Source: DAOPJM01 sp964490325
GTDB lineage: Bacteria; Bacillota; Clostridia; Christensenellales; CAG-138
DNA length: 64,000 nt
Direction of reading: 5' to 3'
Assembly (NCBI GenBank): GCA_964490325.1
Contig: CAZBBX010000002.1
Span: 79,735-143,734, forward strand
Made by a program: the position numbers and the translations under genes. Below, in pieces: positions 1-8,389 of this stretch. The notes below the pieces were generated by a model that made no database searches, was not told the origin of the DNA, and was given only the letters and a program-made list of their open reading frames with translations. Numbering within the stretch: the stretch's first letter is position 1; each line of letters begins with the position of its first letter.

Positions 1-1513
1 TGGAGCTGTGCCGCGGCAGCCCTTCCAACTTCATGGACAGATCCAAGATCCGCTTGATCGTCTCGTCGGATCCATACAGCTCTTTGAGTTCGGGCGAAAG
101 CTCCAAGGCGTCGTGCAGGGTCATCTTAAGCATGGAGGGAACGAGCTTTGCAAGCCTGTCCACATCCGCATAGGGAACGCGCAGCACGCGTCCCACATCG
201 CGTATCACCGCTCTTGCCGCCATGGTGCCAAAGGTGATGATCTGCGCGACATGCCCATCGCCGTACTTGCGGCCAACGTAATCGATGACCTCCTGCCTGC
301 GCTCATAGCAAAAGTCCACGTCAAAATCGGGCATGGACACGCGCTCGGGGTTTAGAAAACGCTCAAAGATGAGGCTGTAGCGGAGCGGATCCACGTCCGT
401 TATGTCCATGCAATAGGCCGCAAGGCTGCCTGCACCGCTGCCGCGTCCGGGGCCGACCATGATGTTTTGCGACTTGGCAAAATGGATGAAGTCCCACACG
501 ATAAGGTAGTAGTCCACAAAGCCCATTCGCTCGACCACGGACAATTCGTACTGCAGCCTGTCCCACGCCGCCTTGTCCGCATCCGGGAGCTTCTTTGCCA
601 TGCCCTGCCTGCACAGCTCATGCAGGAACTCTACGTTGTCCTTGCCGTCTGGCGCGGTATACTTGGGCAGTCGCCGTACGCCAAATTGGATGTCCACGCT
701 GCATTTATCTGCAACTTCATTCGTGTTGTCCAATGCATCAAGATCGGTGGGCAAGGCCTGCTCCATCTCCTCGCGGGACTTGAGGAAGAACTCCTGCGCA
801 CCCATGCGCATACGGTCGTCCTCGTCCACATAGCGCTGCGTTTGGATGCATAAAAGAATGTCCTGCGCCTCGGCGTCCTCACGGGCAACATAATGGATGT
901 CGTTCGTGCCGACCGTCTTGATGTTCAGATCCCGCGCCAGCTTGCGCAGCTTGGGCAGCACCTCTAACTGCTCGCGTATGCCGTGGTTTTGCAGCTCGAT
1001 GTAAAAATCATCGCCAAAGACGCCCTTTAGGCGTTCCGCCAAGGCATAGGCGTCGGCGTCACGCTGCTGCAAAAAGCGCTGGGGTATGTCCCCCGCTAAG
1101 CAGGCGGACAGGCAGATAAGCCCCTCGCTGTGCTTCTCCAGCAGGTCGTAATCGATGCGCGGCTTATAGTAATACCCGTGAATGAAGGCTTCGGAGCTGA
1201 GGAGCATCAGATTTTGATAGCCTGTATCGTTCTTGGCCAAGAGGATCAGATGCGCATATTCACGATCCTCGCGCCCCTCCTTGAGCATGTAGCCGCGAGG
1301 CGCGACATAGGCCTCCATCCCTAAAATGGGCTTGATCCCCTCAGCCTTACAGGCGCGATAGAAGTCCACAACGCCGTACATCACGCCGTGATCGGTGATG
1401 GCAAGCGCCGTCTGCCCCAGCGCCTTTGCACGCTTGACCAGATCCGTTATGCGTGCCGCGCCGTCCAGCAGGCTATACTGCGTATGCACATGCAGATGTA
1501 CGAAGGGCTTCAT
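1..1513 (-). CDS. dnaE: DNA polymerase III subunit alpha (N-terminal part, cut by window edge)
   Basis: This is the replicative polymerase of the C family, which extends DNA within the replisome. The visible 504 residues begin with the PHP domain motif HLHMHTQYSLLDG (about residues 6-18) and continue into the polymerase core, with a GRGSGAGS motif near residue 354 and PDFDVDF near residue 393, which carries two of the catalytic aspartates in this family. The ATG at 1513 is preceded by AAGGAG at good spacing and follows a TTGCTT/TATACT promoter. The frame is still open at base 1, so more than half of the usual ~1,150-residue protein lies outside the window. Lack of an N-terminal exonuclease and OB region argues for DnaE rather than PolC. 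Confidence 0.97.
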   Translation of the reverse strand, partial: MKPFVHLHVHTQYSLLDGAARITDLVKRAKALGQTALAITDHGVMYGVVDFYRACKAEGIKPILGMEAYVAPRGYMLKEGREDREYAHLILLAKNDTGYQNLMLLSSEAFIHGYYYKPRIDYDLLEKHSEGLICLSACLAGDIPQRFLQQRDADAYALAERLKGVFGDDFYIELQNHGIREQLEVLPKLRKLARDLNIKTVGTNDIHYVAREDAEAQDILLCIQTQRYVDEDDRMRMGAQEFFLKSREEMEQALPTDLDALDNTNEVADKCSVDIQFGVRRLPKYTAPDGKDNVEFLHELCRQGMAKKLPDADKAAWDRLQYELSVVERMGFVDYYLIVWDFIHFAKSQNIMVGPGRGSGAGSLAAYCMDITDVDPLRYSLIFERFLNPERVSMPDFDVDFCYERRQEVIDYVGRKYGDGHVAQIITFGTMAARAVIRDVGRVLRVPYADVDRLAKLVPSMLKMTLHDALELSPELKELYGSDETIKRILDLSMKLEGLPRHSS

Positions 1514-1543
1514 TCCGCTTGCTCCTTTTCCGCCATTTTATTT

Positions 1544-1572
1544 AGTATATCAGCTTTTTTATGGAAAAGCAA
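1544..1572 (-). promoter_or_regulatory. Probable sigma-A promoter of dnaE
   Basis: On the minus strand a TTGCTT -35 box (1567-1572) and a TATACT -10 box (1544-1549) are separated by 17 bases. The expected start of transcription is about 25 bases before the dnaE ATG, leaving room for its AAGGAG ribosome site. Confidence 0.65.
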
Positions 1573-1604
1573 CGCCGACAAAGGGCGCAATGCCGCCCTC
1601 CTTG

Positions 1605-1640
1605 AAGAAGAAACAGCGCGACAAGCCAAGCCTGTCGCGC
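1605..1640 (-). terminator. Probable terminator after the 57-residue peptide gene
   Basis: A perfect 8-bp inverted repeat (GCGCGACA at 1616-1623 paired with TGTCGCGC at 1633-1640) lies 22 bases past the peptide stop codon. On the minus strand it is followed by a pyrimidine-rich run containing TTTCTTCTT. It would end the surface-protein/peptide transcript before the dnaE promoter. The run is not a pure T tract. Confidence 0.55.
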
Positions 1641-1662
1641 TGCAGAAGCCCGTAAACTGTGC

Positions 1663-1836
1663 TTACGGATTGGTGGGATCAAAAGCATCCCACAGAGAAT
1701 CGCCGGTATCTACACCGCTTTCGCTCGTGTCGATGGTGCCGTTGGAATCGATCCAGCCATTTGCGGCCGAGGTGGTGATCACATCATTGACGCCAAACGA
1801 AACGGTTTGGATCTTGGGAGTGGTATACTGCTTCAT
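1663..1836 (-). CDS. 57-residue acidic peptide downstream of the surface protein, unknown function
   Basis: The gene encodes a 57-residue acidic peptide. Its N-terminus (MKQYTTPKIQTVSF, then NDVITTS) resembles short 'MKxYxxPxI...DVIxTS' peptides that I recall from gut Clostridia annotations; their function is unknown to me. It has no signal peptide or membrane segment, and the C-terminal half is rich in Asp, Ser, Thr and Gly. A very strong ribosome site (AAGGAGGACAAGAAC before the ATG) overlaps the end of the preceding gene, and only 18 bases separate the two, so the peptide is probably co-transcribed with the large secreted protein. A terminator hairpin follows. It could be a precursor peptide or a small partner of the surface protein; neither is shown. 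Confidence 0.7.
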   Translation of the reverse strand: MKQYTTPKIQTVSFGVNDVITTSAANGWIDSNGTIDTSESGVDTGDSLWDAFDPTNP

Positions 1837-1854
1837 GTTCTTGTCCTCCTTCCG

Positions 1855-4818
1855 TTACGCACCATAAGGTACGGAGTAGCCTGTGCAGCCGTCCTCCTGC
1901 GGAGACGCGAGGAAGCCGTAGATGTTCCATACGCTGTTCGTCAGGATCGTGCCGTCCACGGTCGTTTCGCCGCAGGTCACACGGGATGCAAACAGCATGC
2001 TGAGCTGATAGCGGTAGCTTGCACCTGCCAGGGAATTGCAGGCCTTGTCAAAGCCGCTCATCGCAACGCAGAACTCGATGCTGCCCGCCTCGTTGTCGAA
2101 GGTGTGGAGCGTCATGCCTGCATCCGTCAGAAGGCCGTACAGCGTCTCGGCGTCCGTCGCCGCAGCCATGTCCGCCGTCCAAACAGCTTCGCCGCAGCTG
2201 ACATAGTTCAGGCCGCTTGCCGTGTAGTACTCTGCGGGGGCAATACCGATCTCCAGCTTGAGGGTCTCGCCCACCGTCATGGCCGCCTGCAGCACTGCCG
2301 CATCGACCTTGGCGCCATAGCGCATGGCGGTAAGGCTGTTGGCGCGGATCTGTGCGCCCAACGTGTTGGTCAGGCCTGCGAACAGGGAGGGAGCAGCGGT
2401 GTATTGGGTGGGACGATAGGGAGCGCGGTACAGGGTCAGGGAAATCTTGTAATTTGCATCCGTCTTGTAATACCGCCAGGTCGACGTTCCAGATAAGGTG
2501 TTGATGTACACGGCCAGATTACGCCCTGAACCGTCACTAAAGTGCATCAGCAGGCCGTAGGTCGCATTGTCCGAGAAGCTCCAGTAGGCGCCTGCCGTGG
2601 CCGCGGCAACGACCTTGATGCCGGTAGTAGAATCGAACGCCTCAAGGTAGTAGGTGTTCTCGCCATCCACATAGTAGACCAGATACTGTCCTGCAGTGGC
2701 GGTCTCCCTGATCTGCCAAGTCGCGTACGTCCCATCGGGCACACCATCGGTCAGCGTCAGCGCGGTCGCGGTGGGCGTGGTCTTTACGCCTTCCTGCGTC
2801 AGGTAGTAGGGACCGCCATAGGTCGTGTCGCTGTGGTTGCCCGCAATGACATACTCGCCGCTTGCAACGTTCGCAGCCGCAGTGACAGCCGTCCAAGCGG
2901 TCGCCCCAGAGGCTTGCTTGCTGTAGATGGCAACGAAGCTCAAGGTGGCTGCATCGGTCACGCTTGTGGTGTAGCTGTCCGTGTAGAGCACGGGAGCCGT
3001 TGTTTGATCGTTCGAGAAGCTCGCGTCCTCCAGCATGTAGCCCACGAAGGTGTAAAGCCCTACGCTGCTGCAGGCGGGCAGAGTGATGGTCTCGCCCTCG
3101 TCCACCGTGCCGTTGGTGCTTGTGCCGCGGTCGGTGATCGTGTAGCTCAGCGTGCGCTCATAGCGATAGGTCGCTTCGATCGCGGTATCCTTTTGGATGG
3201 TGAAGGTCGTGCCGCTTGCAACAGCAGTGCCGTTGACCGTAATGGCATCCAGAACGTAGTTCTCGGCGGTGGCGGCAGCCGTTATGATGACCTGCGCGTG
3301 ACGGTCGATCGTGTCGCCGTCCGCAAACAGTTCGGTGTCATCCGCGGCATTTGCAACGGTCAAGGTGCCCAAGGTATTGTTGTAGTCGATGGACAGCGTG
3401 TACTGTGCCGCGACATATTCGTAGTTCTTGTTGGCGCCGACGCGCAGCTGCAGGCCGCCATTGTAGAGGGACAGAACGCCGTACAGATTGACATAGTCTC
3501 CCGCAACAGCGTCCGTATTCTCGGAAAGCGTCCCGTTATAGGCGGGCACTTTGTAGGCAGCAAAGGTGGCTGCAGCGGCGTCCGTCATGGTGATGTTACT
3601 CGTTCCGTAGGTGGGCAGGGTCACATTTTGGATGCAGATGTACTCTGCCAAGAGCTCGTTGGTATCGCCGTTGGCAGTCGTGACCGCAGCATAGTTTGCA
3701 AAGGCCTGCACGGCAGGCGCCGTTTCGCCCGAGGGCGCCGTCAGAGCCGTCACATTGATGACATTGGCAAGCTGAGGAACACCGCTGTATGCGCCGACCG
3801 TACCCGCGACGGCTACATAATCGCCGATCGCCCAATCCGTCATGGCATTGTAGATCACATAGCCGTTGATGGAGCCGTCGGTGCCGCTGTAGTCCTCGAT
3901 GATGGTGGTGTCGATGGAATTATTGCTGCCATACTTATAGGTGACATAGCCCTTGACGGAAATGACATCACCCGTCGCCGCCGCCTCTGCCTCTGTTATC
4001 GTCTTGATGGCGGAATAGTCGCTGCCCAAGGCGCGCACGAAGCTCTCGATGGCGGTCTGCAGGGCAGCTGCCGCCGTATTGGCGTCCTCCGTGGTGGCTG
4101 CTTCGCTGCTGCCGCCGGACTGGTAGGTCTTCGCAAGGGTAAGCGCGGCATTAAGTGCGTCCATCTGCTCGGTAGTCGCCCAATAGTTAAGATAGGAAAC
4201 ATCCGTGCCGTCCGCAGACTCCGTGGTGCCGTCGAGCAGCGCCTGCGCCGCGTTGACCTTGGTGTTCAATGCGGAGAAGTCCACACCGTCAGTGGCAGGG
4301 GTGTACTTGAACAGGCGAAGCACTTTTGCACCACTTAACACATAGGGACGGTAATCCGTTTGATACAGGGAGATACCGCGGCCTCCGGCAGAAGCATGGT
4401 TTGACTTGAAGAAGAAACCGTGTGCAGCCGAATAACTGGCGGTGTAGCTTGTTGTCGCCGCTGCATTCAGAGCAAAACCGCTGGTCGTATTCTCCGTTAT
4501 CTCGGCATACTTGCCGGCAGACTCGTTATACAGCGTCCAAGCGTCCGTTGTGCCTCCAAGCATCCAAACGATGGAGGCGGCGGGGTCTACGATGGTACCC
4601 GTTTCGCTGAACGTGACGGCAGTAGCTCCCAATCGGGTGGTGCCGCTTGCCGTCATCGCGCCTGTATAGGTGCCGTTCACGGCGTCATTCACGCCGTACA
4701 GTACATAGTACGAACCGGCTTCGAGATCGTCAAGGGTTGTGACCTCGCTGAAGGTACCTGTTCCGTCGTAGGTCGCCGACGTCGTGATCGCAAAGATCGG
4801 CAGCAGCGTCAGTACCAA
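1855..4818 (-). CDS. Large secreted beta-rich surface protein (start apparently disrupted)
   Basis: The protein of about 990 residues is predicted to be exported and to sit at the cell surface; its ligand is unknown. Two related modules of about 150 residues, near the N-terminus and around residues 640-810, share a pattern beginning with 'SGEYVI/AGSYYV' and may be beta-trefoil or lipocalin-like. Between them lie a FIVAR-like helical stretch (about 175-265), an OB-fold-like module (about 270-355) and a bacterial repeat (InlB/Flg_new-like) domain (about 465-550). No LPXTG or SLH anchor is visible. The in-frame start given is a TTG inside the signal peptide. A GTG at 4853 with an ideal AGGAGG site would give MK-RIIAIFLSLALVLTLLPIF, but needs one extra base in the run at 4848-4850. 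Confidence 0.8.
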   Translation of the reverse strand: MVLTLLPIFAITTSATYDGTGTFSEVTTLDDLEAGSYYVLYGVNDAVNGTYTGAMTASGTTRLGATAVTFSETGTIVDPAASIVWMLGGTTDAWTLYNESAGKYAEITENTTSGFALNAAATTSYTASYSAAHGFFFKSNHASAGGRGISLYQTDYRPYVLSGAKVLRLFKYTPATDGVDFSALNTKVNAAQALLDGTTESADGTDVSYLNYWATTEQMDALNAALTLAKTYQSGGSSEAATTEDANTAAAALQTAIESFVRALGSDYSAIKTITEAEAAATGDVISVKGYVTYKYGSNNSIDTTIIEDYSGTDGSINGYVIYNAMTDWAIGDYVAVAGTVGAYSGVPQLANVINVTALTAPSGETAPAVQAFANYAAVTTANGDTNELLAEYICIQNVTLPTYGTSNITMTDAAAATFAAYKVPAYNGTLSENTDAVAGDYVNLYGVLSLYNGGLQLRVGANKNYEYVAAQYTLSIDYNNTLGTLTVANAADDTELFADGDTIDRHAQVIITAAATAENYVLDAITVNGTAVASGTTFTIQKDTAIEATYRYERTLSYTITDRGTSTNGTVDEGETITLPACSSVGLYTFVGYMLEDASFSNDQTTAPVLYTDSYTTSVTDAATLSFVAIYSKQASGATAWTAVTAAANVASGEYVIAGNHSDTTYGGPYYLTQEGVKTTPTATALTLTDGVPDGTYATWQIRETATAGQYLVYYVDGENTYYLEAFDSTTGIKVVAAATAGAYWSFSDNATYGLLMHFSDGSGRNLAVYINTLSGTSTWRYYKTDANYKISLTLYRAPYRPTQYTAAPSLFAGLTNTLGAQIRANSLTAMRYGAKVDAAVLQAAMTVGETLKLEIGIAPAEYYTASGLNYVSCGEAVWTADMAAATDAETLYGLLTDAGMTLHTFDNEAGSIEFCVAMSGFDKACNSLAGASYRYQLSMLFASRVTCGETTVDGTILTNSVWNIYGFLASPQEDGCTGYSVPYGA

Positions 4819-4936
4819 CGCAAGGGACAGGAAAATTGCTATGATCCTTTCACTCTTGTTCTTCCTCCTACCTAATTCGTTTGCCGCGCCATGCTCGAAA
4901 AATACGCATACCGAGACATATTACAGCAAACTACTC

Positions 4937-4965
4937 TATATAAAATATTACCGCTTTTTGAACAA
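4937..4965 (-). promoter_or_regulatory. Possible promoter of the surface-protein operon
   Basis: On the minus strand TTGTTC (4960-4965) and TATATA (4937-4942) are separated by 17 bases in an AT-rich stretch that contrasts with the surrounding GC-rich coding DNA. The transcript would have a leader of about 75 bases before the AGGAGG site near 4860. Confidence 0.5.
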
Positions 4966-5119
4966 AAAAGCAAGGTAAAAATGCTATAAATTCCCATATG
5001 TTTCGTCGAATTTTAAATGGAAGGTATTATTTCAGTTCAGCTTCAGTTTCGCCGCTGTTTTTTTGGATCACAGCAGGAGCTAAGGGCAACAAAATTTTGC
5101 ATAGGGACGGGAAATCAGC

Positions 5120-5148
5120 TTTACAAGTGCCGCGCTTACTGCTATGCT
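5120..5148 (+). promoter_or_regulatory. Probable sigma-A promoter of galM
   Basis: TTTACA (5120-5125) and TATGCT (5143-5148) are separated by 17 bases on the plus strand, about 35 bases before the galM ATG. Confidence 0.65.
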
Positions 5149-5182
5149 TTAGGAAAATATACAGTATTTGAGAGGGAGAGCC

Positions 5183-6262
5183 ATGATCGTAAGCGACATA
5201 TTCGGAACCCTGCCGGACGGACGCGCCGTGAAGCGCTACACGCTGCGCCAAGGGCCTTGCTCCGCCTCCGTGATCGAATACGGGGCAAGATTGACCGCAC
5301 TGTGTCTGCCGCGCTACGACAGCGAGGGCTATCTTACGCAGACCGACGACGTCGTACTGGGCTATGACGAGCTTGCGGACTACTTAACGGACACCGCCAA
5401 TATGGGCGCGACCGTGGGTCCCGTTGCCAACCGCATCGACGGCGCAAGCTTTTCGTTGAACGGCAAGACCTTTCCGTTGACCGCCAACGACGGCGCTAAC
5501 TGTCTGCACGGCGGCAGCGCGGCTTTCTCCGAGAAGCTCTGGTCGGGCTGTATCGTCACGGGAGATCAGCTCCTGCTGACCTATGTCGCGGAGGACGGCG
5601 AGGGCGGTTTCCCCGGACGGCGTACGGTCGAGGTCCTTTATAGCCTGACATGGGAGGATGACTATACGGATCTGTTTATTGGTTTTCGGGTGCAAAGCGA
5701 CAAGGACACGCCCCTGAGCCTTACCAACCATGCGTATTTTCATTTGGACGGGGAGGCCGCAGGTCACGCCGAGCGACAGAAGCTGCAGCTGCAGGCAAGC
5801 GCATTTTTGCCCGTTCGCAGCGATCTGATCCCGACAGGGGAGCGCCGTGCCGTTTTGGATACGCCCTTTGATTTTACAAAGCCGCGGTCTGTGGATGAAA
5901 AGCTGAACGATGATGACGAACAGCTTCGCTTGGCAGGCGGATACGATCACTGCTTCCTGCTTGACCCTTCAAAGAAGCGCCATCCGAACGCTGTATTATA
6001 TGCGCCTGCAAGCGGCCGAGAGATGGCACTGTTCACGGATATGCCGGGTCTGCAGCTTTATACGGGTAATTTCTTGGCGGGAGTACGCGGCAAGGGCGGA
6101 CGGAGCTACGAAAAGCACGCGGGGCTTTGTCTGGAGCCTGAGCAGCTGCCCGACGCGCTGCATCACAGTGCCTTCCCCTCCCCCATCGTAAAGGCTGAGG
6201 AACCTTACACGGCGTATATCGAGTATTGTTTTCAGCAGGATTCCGGGGAGCCGCACTCATAG
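5183..6262 (+). CDS. galM: Aldose 1-epimerase (galactose mutarotase)
   Basis: The enzyme interconverts alpha and beta anomers of galactose or glucose in the cytoplasm. At 359 residues it has the usual length and shows the family marks: the NRI..A segment (GPVANRID), CLHGG, the SLTNHAYFHLDG segment with the proton-transfer His, the GYDHCFLL block and a late LEPEQLPDA segment carrying the catalytic Glu. The ATG at 5183 is chosen because GAGGGAG lies just upstream; a TTG at 5168 would lengthen the protein by five residues but overlaps that site. The gene stands alone behind its own promoter, so its sugar pathway is not evident. Its 3' end overlaps the convergent asparaginase gene by 31 bases. 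Confidence 0.95.
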   Translation: MIVSDIFGTLPDGRAVKRYTLRQGPCSASVIEYGARLTALCLPRYDSEGYLTQTDDVVLGYDELADYLTDTANMGATVGPVANRIDGASFSLNGKTFPLTANDGANCLHGGSAAFSEKLWSGCIVTGDQLLLTYVAEDGEGGFPGRRTVEVLYSLTWEDDYTDLFIGFRVQSDKDTPLSLTNHAYFHLDGEAAGHAERQKLQLQASAFLPVRSDLIPTGERRAVLDTPFDFTKPRSVDEKLNDDDEQLRLAGGYDHCFLLDPSKKRHPNAVLYAPASGREMALFTDMPGLQLYTGNFLAGVRGKGGRSYEKHAGLCLEPEQLPDALHHSAFPSPIVKAEEPYTAYIEYCFQQDSGEPHS

Positions 6263-7248
6263 AGGATGTCGTTTGCGACCGTCGTATAGAAGCTGCGGCG
6301 AATGAAGGCAGGATCGCTGCTCTGTCCTAAAATCCACATCAGCTTGGCGACCACCGCCTCGGTGGTCATGTCGTAGGCCTCCAGCACGGACAGCTCCGCC
6401 TTGAGGCCGTGTCCCACGCGGTACACGGTCAGATTGCTGCCCTCGTTCTGTACCTGTGTGGTGATGACGATGACCTTGCCAAGCTTGAGCCAACCCGCTA
6501 TGCAGTCGTAAAACCTGGTAGACAGCAGCGAGGGCACGCCGCCCACACCGAAGCTTTCGATGACGACCGCATCGTCCCGTGAAAGGACATAGTCCAATAC
6601 GCCCGCATCCATGCCCGGAATGAGCTTGACCAAGCCGACCTTGGCGTCCAGCTTGTCGTAAAAGCGGGGCTTGTCGGCGTGCTGCGGCATGATGTAGCGA
6701 AAGACCGCTCCGTCCACCACTCGCGCCAGTTCGGGATAGTTGATGCTGGCAAAGGCAGAAAAGCTCTTGCTGCGCACCTTGCGCGCACGCGTCCCCAAGA
6801 TCACGCTGCCGTTGAACACGATGGTCACGCCGCAAAAAGCGCTGTCTGCCGCAATGCGAAAGGCGTCCAGCAGATTGGTCTTGGAGTCCGTCACATCGCT
6901 GTCGATGGGCTTTTGCGCACCCGTAAGCACGATGGGCTTATCCGCATCCTGAATTAGATAGGACAGCGCCGCCGCCGTGTACGCCATGGTGTCCGTGCCG
7001 TGGCTGATGACAAAGCCATCGTACCGACCATAGTTTTCCTGTATGGTCTTTGCCATCTTGAGCCATTCTGCGGGGGTCATGTCGGTGCTGTCCAAGTTCA
7101 TCAGCTGCAGGCACTCGACATGGCAAAGCTCGCGCACGGCGGGGATGTAGCGCAAAAGCTGCTCTGTATCAAGCTTTGGCGTCAAGCCGTTGTCCGTCAT
7201 TTCCGAAGCGATGGTTCCGCCCGTTCCGATCATCAAAACGCGTTTCAT
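6232..7248 (-). CDS. ansA: Type I L-asparaginase
   Basis: The enzyme hydrolyses L-asparagine to aspartate and ammonia. The 338-residue protein lacks a signal peptide, fitting the cytosolic type I group. It begins with GTGGTIASE, placing the nucleophile at Thr12, and has the second catalytic motif SHGTDTMAY with HGTDT at residues 83-87, plus the LTGAQKPI segment. The ATG at 7248 follows AAGGGGAAAGG. The frame is open further upstream but that part reads antisense to nothing recognisable and crosses a terminator, so it was not used. Its stop codon lies inside the end of convergent galM. A terminator just upstream separates it from the zinc-ribbon gene, so it probably has its own weak promoter or depends on read-through. 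Confidence 0.95.
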   Translation of the reverse strand: MKRVLMIGTGGTIASEMTDNGLTPKLDTEQLLRYIPAVRELCHVECLQLMNLDSTDMTPAEWLKMAKTIQENYGRYDGFVISHGTDTMAYTAAALSYLIQDADKPIVLTGAQKPIDSDVTDSKTNLLDAFRIAADSAFCGVTIVFNGSVILGTRARKVRSKSFSAFASINYPELARVVDGAVFRYIMPQHADKPRFYDKLDAKVGLVKLIPGMDAGVLDYVLSRDDAVVIESFGVGGVPSLLSTRFYDCIAGWLKLGKVIVITTQVQNEGSNLTVYRVGHGLKAELSVLEAYDMTTEAVVAKLMWILGQSSDPAFIRRSFYTTVANDILYECGSPESC

Positions 7249-7269
7249 GGCCTTTCCCCTTTCCGAATC

Positions 7270-7299
7270 AAAAAAAGAGCCGCCGACCGTGTCGGCGAC
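7270..7299 (-). terminator. Intrinsic terminator after the zinc-ribbon gene
   Basis: On the minus strand, the stem GCCGAC/GTCGGC (7282-7287 with 7291-7296) has a 3-base loop and is followed by GCTCT and a T7 tract. It lies directly after the stop codon at 7316 and ends the efp/zinc-ribbon transcript. Confidence 0.85.
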
Positions 7300-7315
7300 T
7301 CCCCCTTGCACAAAT

Positions 7316-7741
7316 TTATTTGTCGTCCTCGGGTTCGTCCTCATCGTCCTCGTCGTCATCGCACTGGCCAATGGTGACCGTGATGTCGATGGGGCTGTTG
7401 CAATTCGGGCAGACCAGCCCGTCGGGCGAATCCAGCATATCCTCGTCGAAATAGATGGTCTCGCCGCAATCGGGGCAAACGACCTCAAAGAAGTCGTCGT
7501 CATCGTCTTCATCCTCATCCTCGTCGAAAAGCAGCTCGTCGTAGGCATCAAGGCTGTCGAAGATCTCGTCGAGGCTGTCGTCCATCTCGTCGATCCGTTC
7601 CTCGTGGTCGGTCAACTCGTCGGCAACGGCGGACAGTGTGTCCGTGATCGCATTCAGCAAGCGGGACAGCTTCTCGTCCTGCAGATTCATGCCGTCCTGT
7701 AAGCCCTTCAAATAGGCTACCTTTTCAGAGATCTTGCTCAT
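7316..7741 (-). CDS. CD1247-type protein: helical N-terminus, acidic linker, zinc ribbon
   Basis: The function is unknown. The 141-residue protein starts with a helical segment (MSKISEKVAYLKGLQDGM...) typical of the family named after Clostridioides CD1247, followed by a very acidic stretch of Asp and Glu (about residues 73-86), then a zinc ribbon with CPDCG and CPNCN pairs, and ends in a second acidic tail. It is cytoplasmic. The AAGGAG site before the ATG is good. It lies 30 bases after efp on the same strand and ends at a strong terminator, so the two are probably one transcript; this pairing suggests a translation-related role, but that is only inference. The family name is recalled rather than searched. 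Confidence 0.75.
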   Translation of the reverse strand: MSKISEKVAYLKGLQDGMNLQDEKLSRLLNAITDTLSAVADELTDHEERIDEMDDSLDEIFDSLDAYDELLFDEDEDEDDDDDFFEVVCPDCGETIYFDEDMLDSPDGLVCPNCNSPIDITVTIGQCDDDEDDEDEPEDDK

Positions 7742-7771
7742 AGTACGCTCCTTTTTTTCCGTTAGTTTGGT

Positions 7772-8329
7772 TCAGACGCGCTCCATGTATTCACCCGAGC
7801 GGGTATCCACACGGATCTTGTCGCCTTCGTTGACGAACAGCGGCACATTGAGCTTCAATCCGGTCTCGAGCGTTGCGGGCTTGGTGGTGCCCGTGGCCGT
7901 GTCGCCCTTGAAGCCCGGCTCCGTCTGCGTGATGGTCAGCGTTACAAAGTTCGGCGCCTCCACGGAGAAGGGCTTTTCCTTGTAGAAGCGGACCTTTACG
8001 TTGTCGTTTTCCATGATATAGGATATGGCGTCCTCGACCTGCTCGTGATTGAGCGGGATCTGCTCGTAGGTCTCCACGTCCATGAAATAGTACAGCTCAC
8101 CATCGCAATAGAGATACTGCATCTCCTTGGTCTCGATGCGCGCTTCGGGATACTTATCGGTGGGGTTGAAGGTGCGCTCCAACACTGCACCCGTCATCAC
8201 GTTCTTCAAACGCGTACGGACAAACGCCGCGCCCTTGCCGGGCTTGACATGCTGGAAGTCCGCGATCGACCAGACCGCTCCGTCGATCTCTACCGTGACG
8301 CCCTTGCGAAAATCGCCTGCCATTACCAT
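7772..8329 (-). CDS. efp: Elongation factor P
   Basis: EF-P binds between the P and E sites of the ribosome and relieves stalling at polyproline stretches. The 185-residue protein has the three-domain EF-P length; the tip loop HVKPGKGAAFVR places the usually modified Lys at position 32, and the C-terminal signature (GFKGDTATGTTKPATLETG) is intact. The first ATG (8329) has GGAGG ten bases upstream; a second ATG two codons later is possible. A near-consensus promoter sits in the 3' end of the upstream peptidase gene. A need for EF-P fits the many Pro-rich linkers in secreted proteins of this window. Confidence 0.97.
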   Translation of the reverse strand: MVMAGDFRKGVTVEIDGAVWSIADFQHVKPGKGAAFVRTRLKNVMTGAVLERTFNPTDKYPEARIETKEMQYLYCDGELYYFMDVETYEQIPLNHEQVEDAISYIMENDNVKVRFYKEKPFSVEAPNFVTLTITQTEPGFKGDTATGTTKPATLETGLKLNVPLFVNEGDKIRVDTRSGEYMERV

Positions 8330-8361
8330 ATGTTGCTTTCCTCCATGTTTCTCTCTCTTGT

Positions 8362-8389
8362 ATTATACCGAGATTCAGTCAATCGTCAA
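8362..8389 (-). promoter_or_regulatory. Probable strong promoter of efp
   Basis: TTGACG (8384-8389) and a perfect TATAAT (8362-8367) are 16 bases apart on the minus strand. The -35 box lies inside the last codons of the aminopeptidase gene, so efp can be expressed independently of it. Confidence 0.75.

Larger units (their letters stand above)
4854..5182. other. AT-rich divergent intergenic region
   Basis: This 329-base gap separates the divergent surface-protein and galM genes. The left half (about 4895-5015) is strongly AT-rich and holds the minus-strand promoter; the right end holds the galM promoter. Between them are three close copies of TTCAG (about 5032-5048) and a loose GCTGT/ACAGC inverted repeat around a T7 run (about 5055-5075). 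No convincing coding sequence or riboswitch was seen. Confidence 0.6.

Noticed and set aside
1582..1599. Second small hairpin (AGGGCG/CGCCCT) before dnaE.
   Set aside because: Short stem without a T tract in either direction; the neighbouring 8-bp stem is the better terminator.
2542..4338. Long open frame on the plus strand opposite the surface protein (about 600 codons).
   Set aside because: It lies fully antisense to a protein with a clear signal peptide and domains, has no ribosome site, and its translation has no recognisable features.
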